Assembly (NCBI GenBank): GCA_965262365.1 | Contig: OZ253541.1 | Coordinates: 5,952,001-6,016,000, forward strand | DNA length: 64,000 nucleotides | Source of the DNA: UBA6522 sp965262365 | GTDB lineage: Bacteria > Pseudomonadota > Gammaproteobacteria > Steroidobacterales > Rariloculaceae | Direction: 5' to 3' | In this document: positions 46,191-55,481 of the stretch, in pieces | How the letters are laid out: every line of letters starts with the position of its first letter | Position numbering within the stretch: position 1 is the first letter of the stretch | Made by a program: the position numbers and the translations under genes | The notes under the pieces: generated by a model | What the model was told of the DNA's origin: nothing | The model's database searches: none | Seen by the model: the letters and a program-made list of their open reading frames with translations, nothing else

Positions 46191-46493
46191 CGTCGATCCC
46201 CCTAACGGCTGCCAGCCGGCCGCGTGTCCGGCTGGCCTGATTGCGGAACGGGACACTTGAGATATTTTGCTTACAAACAAGACAGTACGTCTTGCATGTA
46301 TGGTTGTCAAAATATTTAGACGACTGGGCTGTAGGCGCTGCCCGGGCCGGTTTTGCCGAGCTGAGCAATACGGTTCAGCCTGCCCGCTCACTGCACGATA
46401 GTTGAAAACTCAGCGCTCCATCCGGGAAACAGGTCAATCCATGATGTCTAGGTCAACCCGATCCAGAACCATCGGGTTGATGGAGCACCAACA
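46191..46493. other. Gap between ABM gene and receptor
   Basis: 303 bp with an AT-rich part at 46255-46330 that may hold the receptor promoter, and one clear hairpin (see 46453-46480). No gene. Confidence 0.45.
46453..46480 (-). terminator. Hairpin after the ABM gene
   Basis: Perfect 10-bp arms TCAACCCGAT and ATCGGGTTGA around an 8-base loop, 13 bp beyond the stop of the minus-strand ABM gene. No T-run follows, so it is a terminator-like stem-loop of moderate confidence. Confidence 0.5.
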
Positions 46494-47180
46494 CTAAAGA
46501 GCCCGATACAACCTCTCATCGTAAAGCGCTCCGCTCAGAGGGTAGAGACTTTCGCGAAACGCCCGGCTGTGCGAGGCATCGATGTGTTCCATTTGCGCCT
46601 GCGCACTTTCCCATCGCTCCACAACGCTGAAGTGGTTGCTGCGATTGGACTGAACAAGCACTTCGAATCGCTCGTTGGCTGCCTCGGTGAGGCTCGCGGC
46701 GGCCATGGCTTGCAGGTGTTCCAGGGCAGGATCCACGTTGTTGGGTGTGACGTCCACGTGAGTGACTGCGTAGACGGCATCGGCGGTCGGTTCGCTGTAC
46801 CGGGTTTCGGAGACGAGTTTCACGTGCAGGCGTTCGTCGTAGGGACTGTAGAGCATGGGCGCCAGGGCTTCGCGAAAGGCTGTTTTACGGCCCGAATCCC
46901 GATGGGACTGTTGGGCTTCCGGACTCGCCCACGTCTCCAGGAGGACGAAGTGATTGGGCTGGCCGATCCGCTGCAGGGCCACGAACAACAGATTACCGTC
47001 ATCGCTTCGGCCGGCAACGGATTCCGCGGCGATCAATTCCATGGCCTGCTGAACCGATGGGGGAGAAACCTCGATGTAAGTCACTACGTAGGCGGCCTCG
47101 GCGTCCTGGGCTCCGACGGTCCGGATTAGCGCGATTGCCAAGGCTGAAGCAAACAGGGCAGAGCGGAAAGCATGTTTCAT
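46494..47180 (-). CDS. Exported protein with two ABM (quinol monooxygenase-like) domains
   Basis: A 228-residue protein. A signal peptide ends near VGAQ. Two similar domains follow: YVVTYIEVSPPSVQQAMELI...NHFVLLETWASPEAQQSH and YAVTHVDVTPNNVDPALEHL...NHFSVVERWESAQAQMEHI. Each has the NHF-V-E-W signature of antibiotic-biosynthesis-monooxygenase domains, which act without cofactor on quinol-like substrates. Location outside the cytoplasm is unusual for the family. The start ATG 47180 was chosen because it begins the signal peptide. Confidence 0.82.
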   Translation of the reverse strand: MKHAFRSALFASALAIALIRTVGAQDAEAAYVVTYIEVSPPSVQQAMELIAAESVAGRSDDGNLLFVALQRIGQPNHFVLLETWASPEAQQSHRDSGRKTAFREALAPMLYSPYDERLHVKLVSETRYSEPTADAVYAVTHVDVTPNNVDPALEHLQAMAAASLTEAANERFEVLVQSNRSNHFSVVERWESAQAQMEHIDASHSRAFRESLYPLSGALYDERLYRAL

Positions 47181-47324
47181 GAGAGTTCTCTCCATGGTGT
47201 CCGAAAAGGCGATTCTACACATCGCGTTGAGATTTTTGCCGTTTTGCGAACCTGCGAGCATTGGGCTTGCATGGATTAACCCTTTTGCTCAGGCGTCAGC
47301 GCGCCGGTCGCCGGGGCAAAACCG

Positions 47325-48602
47325 CTAGCCGCTGCCATAGCGTCGCACGCGAATATCCGCCTGTTCCTTGTGGCCCATGAAACCTTCCAGATCGCACAGC
47401 CTGGAGCAGTACTCGCCAACCTGCAGTGAGGCCGCTTCCGTCACCCGCTGATATGTGCAGGTCTTGATGAACTTGCCGACCCACAGACCGCCCGTATACC
47501 GGGCCGCGCGCCGCGTCGGCAACGTGTGGTTGGTGCCGATGACCTTGTCCCCGTAAGCGACGTTGGTCTCGGGCCCCAGAAACAGGGCGCCGTAGTTGGT
47601 CATGTTTTCCAGGAAATACGATGGATCGCGGGTCATGACCTGCACGTGCTCGGCGGCGATCTCGTCGGCCACCCGGACCATTTCATCGACGCTATTGCAA
47701 ACGATGACCTGGCCATGATCCCTCCAGGCCACCGCGGCGATGTCCGCGGTGGAAAGCACGCCCAGTTGGCGCTGCACTTCCGCAATCGTCTCCCGTGCCA
47801 GCGATTCGGAGTCTGTGAGCAGGATCGCGGGCGAGGTGGGCCCGTGCTCGGCCTGCCCCAGCAGGTCCGCCGCGCAGAGTTCGCCGTCGACGCTGTCGTC
47901 GGCGATGACAAGCGTTTCCGTGGGTCCCGCCAGCAGGTCGATTCCCACCCGGCCGAAGAGTTGCCGCTTGGCCTCGGCCACGTAGGCGTTGCCCGGACCG
48001 ACGATCATGTCCACCGGGTCGATGCTCTCGGTTCCCAGAGCCATGGCCGCCACGGCCTGTACACCGCCGAGGCAATAGATCTCGTCGGCGCCCGCCATCT
48101 CCATGGCGGTGACGATGGCTGCGCTCGGAGCGCCCCTGTAGGGTGGCGCCGCTGCGGCGATCCGGTTCACGCCCGCCACCTTGGCCGTGACCACGCTCAT
48201 GTGGGCCGAAGCCACCATGGGGTATTTGCCGCCCGGCACATAGCAACCGACACTATTGACCGGCAGATTCTTGTGCCCCAGCACGACGCCGGGCAGCGTC
48301 TCGACCTCTACGTCCTGGAGCGCGTCTCTCTGCGCCTGGGCGAAGTTCCGAATCTGGGTCTGGGCGAAGCGTATGTCGTCGATCACCCGCCCCGAAAGCG
48401 ACTTCCGGCAGGACTCGATGGTGTCGGCGTCGAGGCGGAAGGAATCCGGTGACCAGCGGTCGAAGCGTTCCGAATAATCCCGCAGCGCGCGGTCTCCCCT
48501 GGCGCCGATGTCCGCGATGATGTCCTCCACGGCCTTGCGGACCTTGTCGTCCTCCCGGGCGGTAATATCCGCGGGCTGACCGCGTTTGAGGTAACGTGCC
48601 AT
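47325..48602 (-). CDS. Histidinol dehydrogenase-family enzyme
   Basis: A 425-residue NAD- and zinc-dependent dehydrogenase of the HisD superfamily. Blocks include VGCYVPGGKYP, GGVQAVAAMALGTESI, IVGPGNAYVAEAKRQLFG, DLLAGPTETLVIAD and GTNHTLPT. The AAEHVQV segment keeps the Glu-His pair used in catalysis. In canonical HisD the gene lies in a his operon; here the neighbours are a receptor, an ABM protein and DUF6152 proteins. The sequence also resembles HisD paralogues that oxidise other amino- or sulfo-alcohols, such as sulfopropanediol 3-dehydrogenase. I therefore prefer a catabolic paralogue but cannot exclude histidine synthesis. Confidence 0.85.
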   Translation of the reverse strand: MARYLKRGQPADITAREDDKVRKAVEDIIADIGARGDRALRDYSERFDRWSPDSFRLDADTIESCRKSLSGRVIDDIRFAQTQIRNFAQAQRDALQDVEVETLPGVVLGHKNLPVNSVGCYVPGGKYPMVASAHMSVVTAKVAGVNRIAAAAPPYRGAPSAAIVTAMEMAGADEIYCLGGVQAVAAMALGTESIDPVDMIVGPGNAYVAEAKRQLFGRVGIDLLAGPTETLVIADDSVDGELCAADLLGQAEHGPTSPAILLTDSESLARETIAEVQRQLGVLSTADIAAVAWRDHGQVIVCNSVDEMVRVADEIAAEHVQVMTRDPSYFLENMTNYGALFLGPETNVAYGDKVIGTNHTLPTRRAARYTGGLWVGKFIKTCTYQRVTEAASLQVGEYCSRLCDLEGFMGHKEQADIRVRRYGSG

Positions 48603-48833
48603 GGCGCTTCTCCAAGATCGTTCGGCGTTGCCGCCGCCAGGGCGTGGAACACCCCGCCCGCGGCATATTACGATTTTAACCGCGACGCCGTGCACTTGGG
48701 CGCTTGCAGGCGTGCTGATCCGTAATTGTCAGGTGATCCCGACATCAGTATCGAACGGCATGTCATTCGAGGGCACGCGGTCACGGGGCAGTGGCGTAGT
48801 ACACTTTGGGTGAGCAAATTCCGGACGAATGCC

Positions 48834-49886
48834 ATGAGATACTTTGAATCCCTCGCGGTGCTTTGTTTTGCTGCCGTCGCCGGTTCGGTGCCTGCGAGCG
48901 CACACCATGCCGCCGGAGCCGTGTTCACCGACGAAGAGATCGAGATTGAAGGCGTGGTGACCGAGTACAATTTCGTCAATCCGCACGTCAACATCATGCT
49001 CAGCGTCACGGATGAGACGGGCGCCGAAACCGAGTGGATGGTCACGGGCCCGGCCGCGCCGCCGATGCGCCGCTGGGGCTGGACCGCCGAAACGTTACAG
49101 CCCGGACAACTCATTCGCTTCGCCGGCAAGAGCAGCCGCACCGGCGCCCCCATGCTCCTCATCGAATCCGCGGAAATTCTAAGTGGGCGGTTTGTCGAGC
49201 TGGATCCGGCGGAGGGATCGATCGTTCGGCGCCTGCAGGAGGCGCCCGACGACAGCCAGGCTCCGGACGCGAGCCTGGCGGTGGCGCTCACGCTGGACGA
49301 TGGACGCCCAAATCTGGCCGGGTTGTGGCTCGGCGGACTGGGCCGTACGCCCAACCCGTCCCCGCCTTTCAACGACGCTGGGGCCGCGTTGCAGGCCGGC
49401 TTCGATGCGCTCAATGACCCTGCATTTGCCGAATGCGCCGACCACGGCCTGGTGCGCCAGGCCATGTCGGGACATCCCCTGCGAATCACCCAGAACGACG
49501 ATCACCTGGTCTTCGAATACGAACAGGGTGCCGCCACGCGCGTCATCCATCTGGACGGGCGTGGACCCGCGTCGGATGAGCACACGGACTACGGTCATCA
49601 CGTGGCTCGATACGAGGGCGATGCGCTGATTATCGAATCAACGCAACTCCTCGGACGACTCACGGGCACGCGGGGCAACGCGCACAGCGACAGCAGTACG
49701 GTCACGGAGACCTACAGGCGTGCCGACTCCCCTGAACTCGGCGCTTTGTTGGAGATGACTCTGGTCGTAAACGACCCGGAGTACATGACGGGTCCGTGGC
49801 AGATGACCTGGCGGAAAAACCATGCGGCCACGGACTACGGGTTTATCGAAGTCGATTGCGCACTGCCGTTGTCGCCCGCCGGCTGA
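48834..49886 (+). CDS. Exported DUF6152-type protein
   Basis: A 350-residue periplasmic protein. Its signal peptide ends ASAHHAAG, the AHH start typical of DUF6152. NPHVNIMLSV, the block MRRWGWTAETLQPGQLIRF and the G-A-P/R-S loop complete that roughly 110-residue domain. The C-terminal 200 residues form a second domain shared in outline with the next gene (a HPLRI-x-Q-ND-x-L-F-EYEQG...IHLDGRGP segment and a GDALIIEST block). No enzyme activity is known for this family. ATG 48834 begins the signal peptide. The next gene starts 54 bp downstream in the same direction. Confidence 0.78.
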   Translation: MRYFESLAVLCFAAVAGSVPASAHHAAGAVFTDEEIEIEGVVTEYNFVNPHVNIMLSVTDETGAETEWMVTGPAAPPMRRWGWTAETLQPGQLIRFAGKSSRTGAPMLLIESAEILSGRFVELDPAEGSIVRRLQEAPDDSQAPDASLAVALTLDDGRPNLAGLWLGGLGRTPNPSPPFNDAGAALQAGFDALNDPAFAECADHGLVRQAMSGHPLRITQNDDHLVFEYEQGAATRVIHLDGRGPASDEHTDYGHHVARYEGDALIIESTQLLGRLTGTRGNAHSDSSTVTETYRRADSPELGALLEMTLVVNDPEYMTGPWQMTWRKNHAATDYGFIEVDCALPLSPAG

Positions 49887-49940
49887 TGATCTGGATGCTG
49901 CGATCGACCATTGACATATAGCGGCTAAGGGGAGACTGAA

Positions 49941-50978
49941 ATGAACAAATCGATGATCGTGCGGACCTGGCTCGGAGCCGCGGCCGCGTTCCTGAGCATT
50001 CCCGCGCTGACGCTTGCACACCACGGCATCGGCGCCCAATTCGACCTCTCTGCATCGATTGAACTTCAAGGTGAACTCGAACGTGTCATCTGGCGCAATC
50101 CGCATGTTCGACTCACCGTGCGCGTCACCAACGACGCCGGCGGCGAAGAACTCTGGGAGGTCGAAGCCCAGTCGGTCAGCATGCTGCGCCAACGGGACAT
50201 CACCGAAGTGCTGCTCGAAGAAGGCGACGAGATCACGCTGGCGGGCAATCCGGCTCACGGCAGGGCTACCGAGATCTACGTGACCAATGCCCTGTTGCCC
50301 GACGGTCGCGAAGTCCTCTTCTCCCAGGGCGCGGAGCCGAGATGGAGCGATGAGGCGATGGGCAGGACCGGCGCTCGTTTCGTGGCCGACGGCGATTCGA
50401 GCACCCCGGAACTGGGACTCTTCCGCACCTGGAGTTCCGCGCCGGGACAGGGAATATTCAGGGGCTTTGATGCTACGCATGAAGATTCCCCGCTGACCGA
50501 TGAAGCGCGCGCCGCAGCGGCGGCCTACGATCGGTTGACCGACAATCTGGCCACCGGCGAGTGCGCATCAGCCGGAATGCCGGCAATCATCGGGAACCCG
50601 TATCCGCGGGACTACATCGACCAAGGCGATAAGATTCTCATGCGCCTGGAGGAGTACGACGCGGTTCGTACGATTCACCTGGACGAGAATGCTGCCGACA
50701 TTGGGTCGCCGCTCGGGCATTCCATAGGGAGATGGGAAGACGGCACATTGGTGGTGACCACCACGAATGTATCGTCCAGAAAGTTTCGCCTGGGGATCGC
50801 GCTCAGCGATGACCTGGAGATCGTCGAACGCTATACGCCGAGCGACGATGGAAGCCGGCTGTACTACCATGCCACCATCACCGACCCCGCCACTTTCATT
50901 GAGCCCATTGAATTCGAGGCGTACTGGATCTACATACCGGGCGTCACTGTGGAGCCGTACGAGTGCATCGAGGGCTAG
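49941..50978 (+). CDS. Exported DUF6152-type protein with YEC terminus
   Basis: A 345-residue periplasmic protein: signal peptide ending LTLAHHGIG, a DUF6152 domain (RVIWRNPHVRLTV, GDEITLAGNPA, a YVTNALLPDGREV tail), then a second domain (GMPAIIGNPYPRDYI, HSIGRWEDGTLVVTTT, ERYTPSDDGS) that ends VEPYECIEG. The same ending occurs in the genes at 54282 and 55482. An AGGGGAGAC site precedes the ATG. Its TAG stop (50976-50978) is the start of the leader shared with SDR copy A, where an IS630 element occupies the corresponding TA. Confidence 0.78.
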   Translation: MNKSMIVRTWLGAAAAFLSIPALTLAHHGIGAQFDLSASIELQGELERVIWRNPHVRLTVRVTNDAGGEELWEVEAQSVSMLRQRDITEVLLEEGDEITLAGNPAHGRATEIYVTNALLPDGREVLFSQGAEPRWSDEAMGRTGARFVADGDSSTPELGLFRTWSSAPGQGIFRGFDATHEDSPLTDEARAAAAAYDRLTDNLATGECASAGMPAIIGNPYPRDYIDQGDKILMRLEEYDAVRTIHLDENAADIGSPLGHSIGRWEDGTLVVTTTNVSSRKFRLGIALSDDLEIVERYTPSDDGSRLYYHATITDPATFIEPIEFEAYWIYIPGVTVEPYECIEG

Positions 50979-51079
50979 CAGCCGGTGGTAGCTAGCGCTC
51001 TTCGCGAACGGACGAACGTTTCCCGCTTGGGGAAATGTCCGCTCGAATACCGAGCCTTGGCGGCAGTTAATCGATCAGC

Positions 51080-51844
51080 ATGAGTACGTCAGGTGGTGCT
51101 TCGACGGGCACGAAGTGGGATCTCGACGGCCGCGTGGCGCTGATCTCCGGAGGCAGCCGCGGCATTGGCGCGGCGTGCGCCGAAGCCATGGTCGACGCCG
51201 GCGCGCGGGTGATCGCGGTGGCGAGAAACCAGGGCGATCTGGACCGGCTGCGCGATCGGCTGGGCAGCGCCGTGGAGACCTGGGCCGAGGATGTAAACGG
51301 GCGTGCGTTCCACCGCCGGCTCGAGCAACTCGAGCGACTCGATATCCTGTTCAACAACGCGGGCACCAATTCGCCGCAGCCCTTCATCGACACCCCGGAG
51401 GAGGTCGTGGACGAAATGATCGCCGTCAACGTCCGGGCCATGTTCCTCACGGCCCAGAGCGCCGCGCGGGTGATGCTTCGCGCGGGCGAAGGCGGTTCGA
51501 TCATCAACATGTCGTCGCAGATGGGCCACATCGGTGCGGCAAACCGGACCGTGTATTGCATGACCAAGCACGCCGTGGAGGGATTGACCAAGGCGCTGGG
51601 CGTGGAATTGGCGCCCCACGGCATTCGCGTCAACAGCGTCGCACCGACGTTCATCGAGACACCGTTGACCGGACCCATGTTCGAGGATAGGGCCTTCAAG
51701 CAGTGGGCGCTCGACTGCATCCCCATGGGCCGTATTGGCGAGCTTCGCGAGGTCGTTGCCGCGGTGATGTTCCTGGCGTCGGCCGATTCCTCACTGATGA
51801 CCGGTTCCAGCCTCAAGGTGGACGGCGGCTGGACCGCGCGGTAG
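51080..51844 (+). CDS. SDR-family oxidoreductase (copy B)
   Basis: A 254-residue short-chain dehydrogenase almost identical to that at 2375-3139 (only about ten substitutions by eye). It keeps GGSRGIG (24-30), FNNAG, the catalytic Ser145-146, Tyr159 and Lys163. It is convergent with the cytochrome gene and preceded by a 100-bp leader conserved between the copies. The substitutions are conservative, so both copies are probably active. Confidence 0.93.
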   Translation: MSTSGGASTGTKWDLDGRVALISGGSRGIGAACAEAMVDAGARVIAVARNQGDLDRLRDRLGSAVETWAEDVNGRAFHRRLEQLERLDILFNNAGTNSPQPFIDTPEEVVDEMIAVNVRAMFLTAQSAARVMLRAGEGGSIINMSSQMGHIGAANRTVYCMTKHAVEGLTKALGVELAPHGIRVNSVAPTFIETPLTGPMFEDRAFKQWALDCIPMGRIGELREVVAAVMFLASADSSLMTGSSLKVDGGWTAR

Positions 51845-51922
51845 CGCTGAAACTCGGTCAATACCCGTTCACGTTCTCGTCGCGAACTCCACCGAAGGCT
51901 GCCCGTCGACTTTCGCGCCGGA

Positions 51923-52816
51923 CTACTCGACCGGTTGCGGCGGCAGCGAGCGCAGGTAAACCACCAGCGCGTCCAGATCTTCCTCGGTCATGTTCCGGTA
52001 GTACTGGAATGCCATGCTGTCGAGCATTTGCCGACCGTCGGGGCGGATGCCGTCGGTGATGGCGAGCTTGATTTCCTCGTCCGACCATTCGCCGATACCC
52101 AGCGTTGGATGCGAGGTCACGTTGGCGGAAATCACCGCAAACCCGAGCCCAAAAATGTTCGGATAGCTGTTGCCGCCCAGTCCGACGCGGCTGAAGTCGT
52201 GCATGCCTTCCACCAGAGGCGTATGGCACTCGGTGCAATGTCCCAGGGCGACGGCAACGTACGTGCCGTAGGCCAGGGGGTCGTCGGGAGACACATCGGG
52301 AACCGATTCGACAGGGGGCCCCCAATCGGGAGGCAGCGGAACCCGGTACTCGCTCGTCGGCACCACCCGGTTCACCGGCGGCGCGTTGCGCAGGTAGGCG
52401 ACGATCGCGCGCACGTCCGTGTCCGAAATATCGCGGTACCAGGGCGTCGGCATCGGCGGACCGATGATGGTCCCGTCCGGCCGGAACCCCTCGCGAATGG
52501 CGCGGATGATCTCTTCGTCGCTCCAGGTGCCGATGCCTGTGGCCTCGTCCATCGTGATGTTGGGCGCGTACGCCCTGAACGCGGGCTCCTCGATGACAAA
52601 TGCACCGCCCAGATGCAGGTTTTCGATGGGCGTGCCATCGGACCTCTTGGGCGTGTGGCAATTGCCGCAGGCGCCAATGCTCTCCATCAGGTAGGTGCCC
52701 CGCGCGAGCAGTTCATCGGTTTCCTGGGCCATGGCCAGAGGGCCGCAAACCAGCATCGCGAGGCTGCCCGCGAGTGTGCCGGCCCGGGCGGCGAATTTCT
52801 CAAACATACCGATCAT
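51923..52816 (-). CDS. Exported di-haem cytochrome c (copy B)
   Basis: A 297-residue paralogue of the cytochrome at 5080-5973, with the same signal peptide, CGNCH (50-54) and CTECH (194-198) haem sites, and MPTPWYRDI between them supplying a likely axial Met. Differences are scattered and conservative. Its ATG overlaps the esterase stop by 4 bp. Confidence 0.92.
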   Translation of the reverse strand: MIGMFEKFAARAGTLAGSLAMLVCGPLAMAQETDELLARGTYLMESIGACGNCHTPKRSDGTPIENLHLGGAFVIEEPAFRAYAPNITMDEATGIGTWSDEEIIRAIREGFRPDGTIIGPPMPTPWYRDISDTDVRAIVAYLRNAPPVNRVVPTSEYRVPLPPDWGPPVESVPDVSPDDPLAYGTYVAVALGHCTECHTPLVEGMHDFSRVGLGGNSYPNIFGLGFAVISANVTSHPTLGIGEWSDEEIKLAITDGIRPDGRQMLDSMAFQYYRNMTEEDLDALVVYLRSLPPQPVE

Positions 52817-54243
52817 CTTGGAGACAACATGAAGTCCACTACCTCTTCTTCGAGCAACCGGTCGCTGGTGCCGACCGCGGACACGTACGATATGTGCCCA
52901 TGCCCTGGCATCTGCCGCAGGCGTGGTTGCGCGCCGAAGTCTTCGATGAGTTGGGTCAACAGTCGTGCGGTCGAGCGGTGGAAGCCCCGCGGGTCAAACT
53001 CTGCCACCGTGATCAGCACCGGGATCGAAGCCGACTCGATATTGTCCAGTACGCGCATCTCCGCCAACGTCCGGTCGTCAACGTCATAGTATGCGGAACC
53101 GACCTCGTCCGGCGCGTCGGGCAACTGCAACGCCGGCGAAGCGAGAATGGCGCCGGCCACGCGATCGCCCTGGGACGACGACAGGCTCGGCCGAAACACG
53201 TAATTGGCCACATGGTTGCCACCTGCGGAATGGCCATAGACGTAGAGCTGGGCAGGGTTCCCTCGATAGTCGCCAATATTGGCATGAATCCATTCCACCG
53301 CCGCGTGGACGGATTCGGCGCCGCTGGGCCAGGTGTGCTCCGGCGCCAGGGGATAGGTCATGTTCACCGCGACGAATCCCAGGCCGGCGAAGTGTGTCGC
53401 GGCGTGGCTCAGATTGCTGAGGTTGCCGCGCGCGAAACCGCCGCCGTGTACCAGCAGGATGACGGGCGCCCCCATGCCCGGCGGCGAATTGCGGTTGTTG
53501 CCCTCATAGACCCTGAGCCGATGCCCCTCTTCCGGGCCGTAGGCGATTTCGTCCGATACCGTGACGTCGGCTGCTCCGAAGGCACGCGGAGCGTCGGCGT
53601 AGATGGCCGCGGTCGCCGCGGGATTGACGGCGGGACCGATATCGCGATTGGCTTCGCGAGCCGCCCGGGTCATGCCGTTGCGCAGGGTGTTGGCATTGTA
53701 GGTAGGCATCTCGTCGGTCTCCGACCAGCGCCAGCGCTGCCGGTAGGATGCGTCCGCCGTACACGGCTCAAGTGTGATATCCCTGGATGAGTAGGGCGGC
53801 ACGGTGGCTATGGACGTATTGACGAAGACTCGCTCGGCTGCCAGCGTGAGGCATTGGCCGGAATCCGCCGCGGGGGTGACACGGCCATCGGCGTGGACTT
53901 CCCACTGGTGGGCCTCGCCGCAGTCGATGGAATTGACGACCGCGCTGCCGGCGTCCATCGAGTCGGCGGAAAGGCAGCGGTCGTAGTTGACCAGTCGCAG
54001 CTTCCCGTCCGCGTGCTCGAAGATTTCGTCGACATCGAGTCCGGGCAGGCTGTACTTGCAGGTATGCGTGGTGATCGGCGCATCCAGCTGCATTCTGGCC
54101 CCGAAGCCAGGGATATCCAGGCAGTATCCTCGCGGGTCTTCCAACTCGTACATGGACCTGAGGAACATCGACTGGGCGGACGCCTGTAGTGTCATGCCCA
54201 TCAGCACGGTAGTCAAAGTCACGGCTATTACACGTATATTCAT
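52813..54243 (-). CDS. Secreted lectin-esterase (copy B)
   Basis: A 476-residue paralogue of 5970-7397, with the same order: signal peptide, ricin-like region ending YRQRWRW, then a hydrolase with HGGGF, GHSAGG, FDPRGFH and GHGHISY. It has one extra Pro in NSPPGMGAP. It is the most divergent of the three duplicated proteins, especially in the signal peptide and parts of the lectin region, which may reflect different sugar or substrate preference. The ATG at 54241-54243 begins the signal peptide. A DUF6152-type gene follows upstream, 38 bp away. Confidence 0.88.
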   Translation of the reverse strand: MNIRVIAVTLTTVLMGMTLQASAQSMFLRSMYELEDPRGYCLDIPGFGARMQLDAPITTHTCKYSLPGLDVDEIFEHADGKLRLVNYDRCLSADSMDAGSAVVNSIDCGEAHQWEVHADGRVTPAADSGQCLTLAAERVFVNTSIATVPPYSSRDITLEPCTADASYRQRWRWSETDEMPTYNANTLRNGMTRAAREANRDIGPAVNPAATAAIYADAPRAFGAADVTVSDEIAYGPEEGHRLRVYEGNNRNSPPGMGAPVILLVHGGGFARGNLSNLSHAATHFAGLGFVAVNMTYPLAPEHTWPSGAESVHAAVEWIHANIGDYRGNPAQLYVYGHSAGGNHVANYVFRPSLSSSQGDRVAGAILASPALQLPDAPDEVGSAYYDVDDRTLAEMRVLDNIESASIPVLITVAEFDPRGFHRSTARLLTQLIEDFGAQPRLRQMPGHGHISYVSAVGTSDRLLEEEVVDFMLSPR

Positions 54244-54281
54244 TCTTCTATCTCCACGGAAACCTGGGTTGTGGCGGGCCG

Positions 54282-55307
54282 TTAACCCGCGTCGCACTCA
54301 TACGGCTCGATCTGGACATCGGGAAGCCACACCCAGACCTTGTCCATGACCACCGGCTCGGAAAACGTGGCCGGATCGATCACGCTGATTTCATAAGCGA
54401 GTTCACTGGCATCCTCTCTTGGCGTGAATCTTTCGACGATCTGCACGTCATCGGTGAGGCGAATACCCCGGGTATCGAAATGCCCCCAGTTGATCGCCGT
54501 GGTTTCCACCACCAGCGTGTCGTCCTCCCAGCGGCCGGTGGAGTAGCCCTGAATCGACGGCTCCGGATTCTCGTCCGGCGATTCCATATAGATCATGCGA
54601 CGCAGGTCGTACTCCTCGATTCGCAGCACGATGACGTCGCCCTCGTCCACGAACTCGATGGGGTAGGGCGCGCCCATGATGGCGGGCATGCCCTTGACGG
54701 CGCAGTCCAGGAGCGGGTCGTCGACCTCCGCGTTGTATTGGGCAAGACTGGCGCGGGCGGCGTCGGTCAGGGGGTATTCCCTGAGCCAGAAAAAGCCCGA
54801 GCCACTGCCAAACGTCGTGCTCCACACCTTGAAGATGCCCTGATCGGCGCCCGAGGAATCGCCCGCCTCCGCAAACCACCGATCGTTGGTTCCCCAGAGA
54901 CGGTCCGACCACCTGAGATCCGCGGGTTCGGAGCCGAACTGGAAGACGAACTCTTCGCCGCTGGGCAACAGCATGTTGTTGACGAACATGCCGTTGTCCG
55001 AGCGCAGCGCAGGCCAGCCCGCGACCCTGACCTGATCGCCGATCTCGACAAACGGGTCGACGGCGGCCATGCGGCGCATGATGCTCAGCGAATGGGTCTC
55101 GACTTCCCACTCCTCCTGTTCACCGCCCTCACCCGTCACCGTCATCGAAAATTTGACATGGGGATTGCGCCAGTGAATCCCCGTGATTTCGCCCTCGACC
55201 TCGATGGTCGTACCGGGGTCGAAATTTCCTGCCACACTGTGATGGGCCCTGGCCCCAAGCGATACCGCAACTGCGGCAGCGAAGCCGAAGATCAATCGAA
55301 ACCACAT
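54282..55307 (-). CDS. Exported DUF6152-type protein with YEC terminus
   Basis: A 341-residue periplasmic protein. The signal peptide ends GARAHHSVAG. The DUF6152 domain contains HWRNPHVKFSMTV and GDQVRVAGWPA, then FVNNMLLPSGEE. A C-terminal domain follows (GMPAIMGAPYPIEFV, GYSTGRWEDDTLVVETTAINWG) ending IEPYECDAG. It is a paralogue of 49941-50978 in the opposite orientation. I prefer the second in-frame ATG (55305-55307): AGAGGAG lies 9 nt before it, whereas it is too close to the ATG at 55316. It probably shares a transcript with the esterase and cytochrome downstream. Confidence 0.8.
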   Translation of the reverse strand: MWFRLIFGFAAAVAVSLGARAHHSVAGNFDPGTTIEVEGEITGIHWRNPHVKFSMTVTGEGGEQEEWEVETHSLSIMRRMAAVDPFVEIGDQVRVAGWPALRSDNGMFVNNMLLPSGEEFVFQFGSEPADLRWSDRLWGTNDRWFAEAGDSSGADQGIFKVWSTTFGSGSGFFWLREYPLTDAARASLAQYNAEVDDPLLDCAVKGMPAIMGAPYPIEFVDEGDVIVLRIEEYDLRRMIYMESPDENPEPSIQGYSTGRWEDDTLVVETTAINWGHFDTRGIRLTDDVQIVERFTPREDASELAYEISVIDPATFSEPVVMDKVWVWLPDVQIEPYECDAG

Positions 55308-55481
55308 ACCGTTCATCTCCTCTTGAGGCGTGTAATCCTCATATGACACTTCGCAGGCCTTTTCCCATACACAGCTACACAGTAGCGCCGCCTGCTGGTC
55401 GGATTTGCCGTATGTCCGATCACTGAAGTACGCTAGGATTCTCGCGACCGAAACATTGCGCTACATGTGAGGAATTATAGG

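Larger units (their letters stand above)
50977..54243. repeat. Duplicated SDR-cytochrome-esterase segment, copy B
   Basis: Paralogue of 2273-7397, lacking the restriction-modification insertion. In this copy the SDR and cytochrome stops are 78 bp apart. The flanking genes (DUF6152 types on both sides) are not present beside copy A, so copy B is probably in the original setting. Confidence 0.85.
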
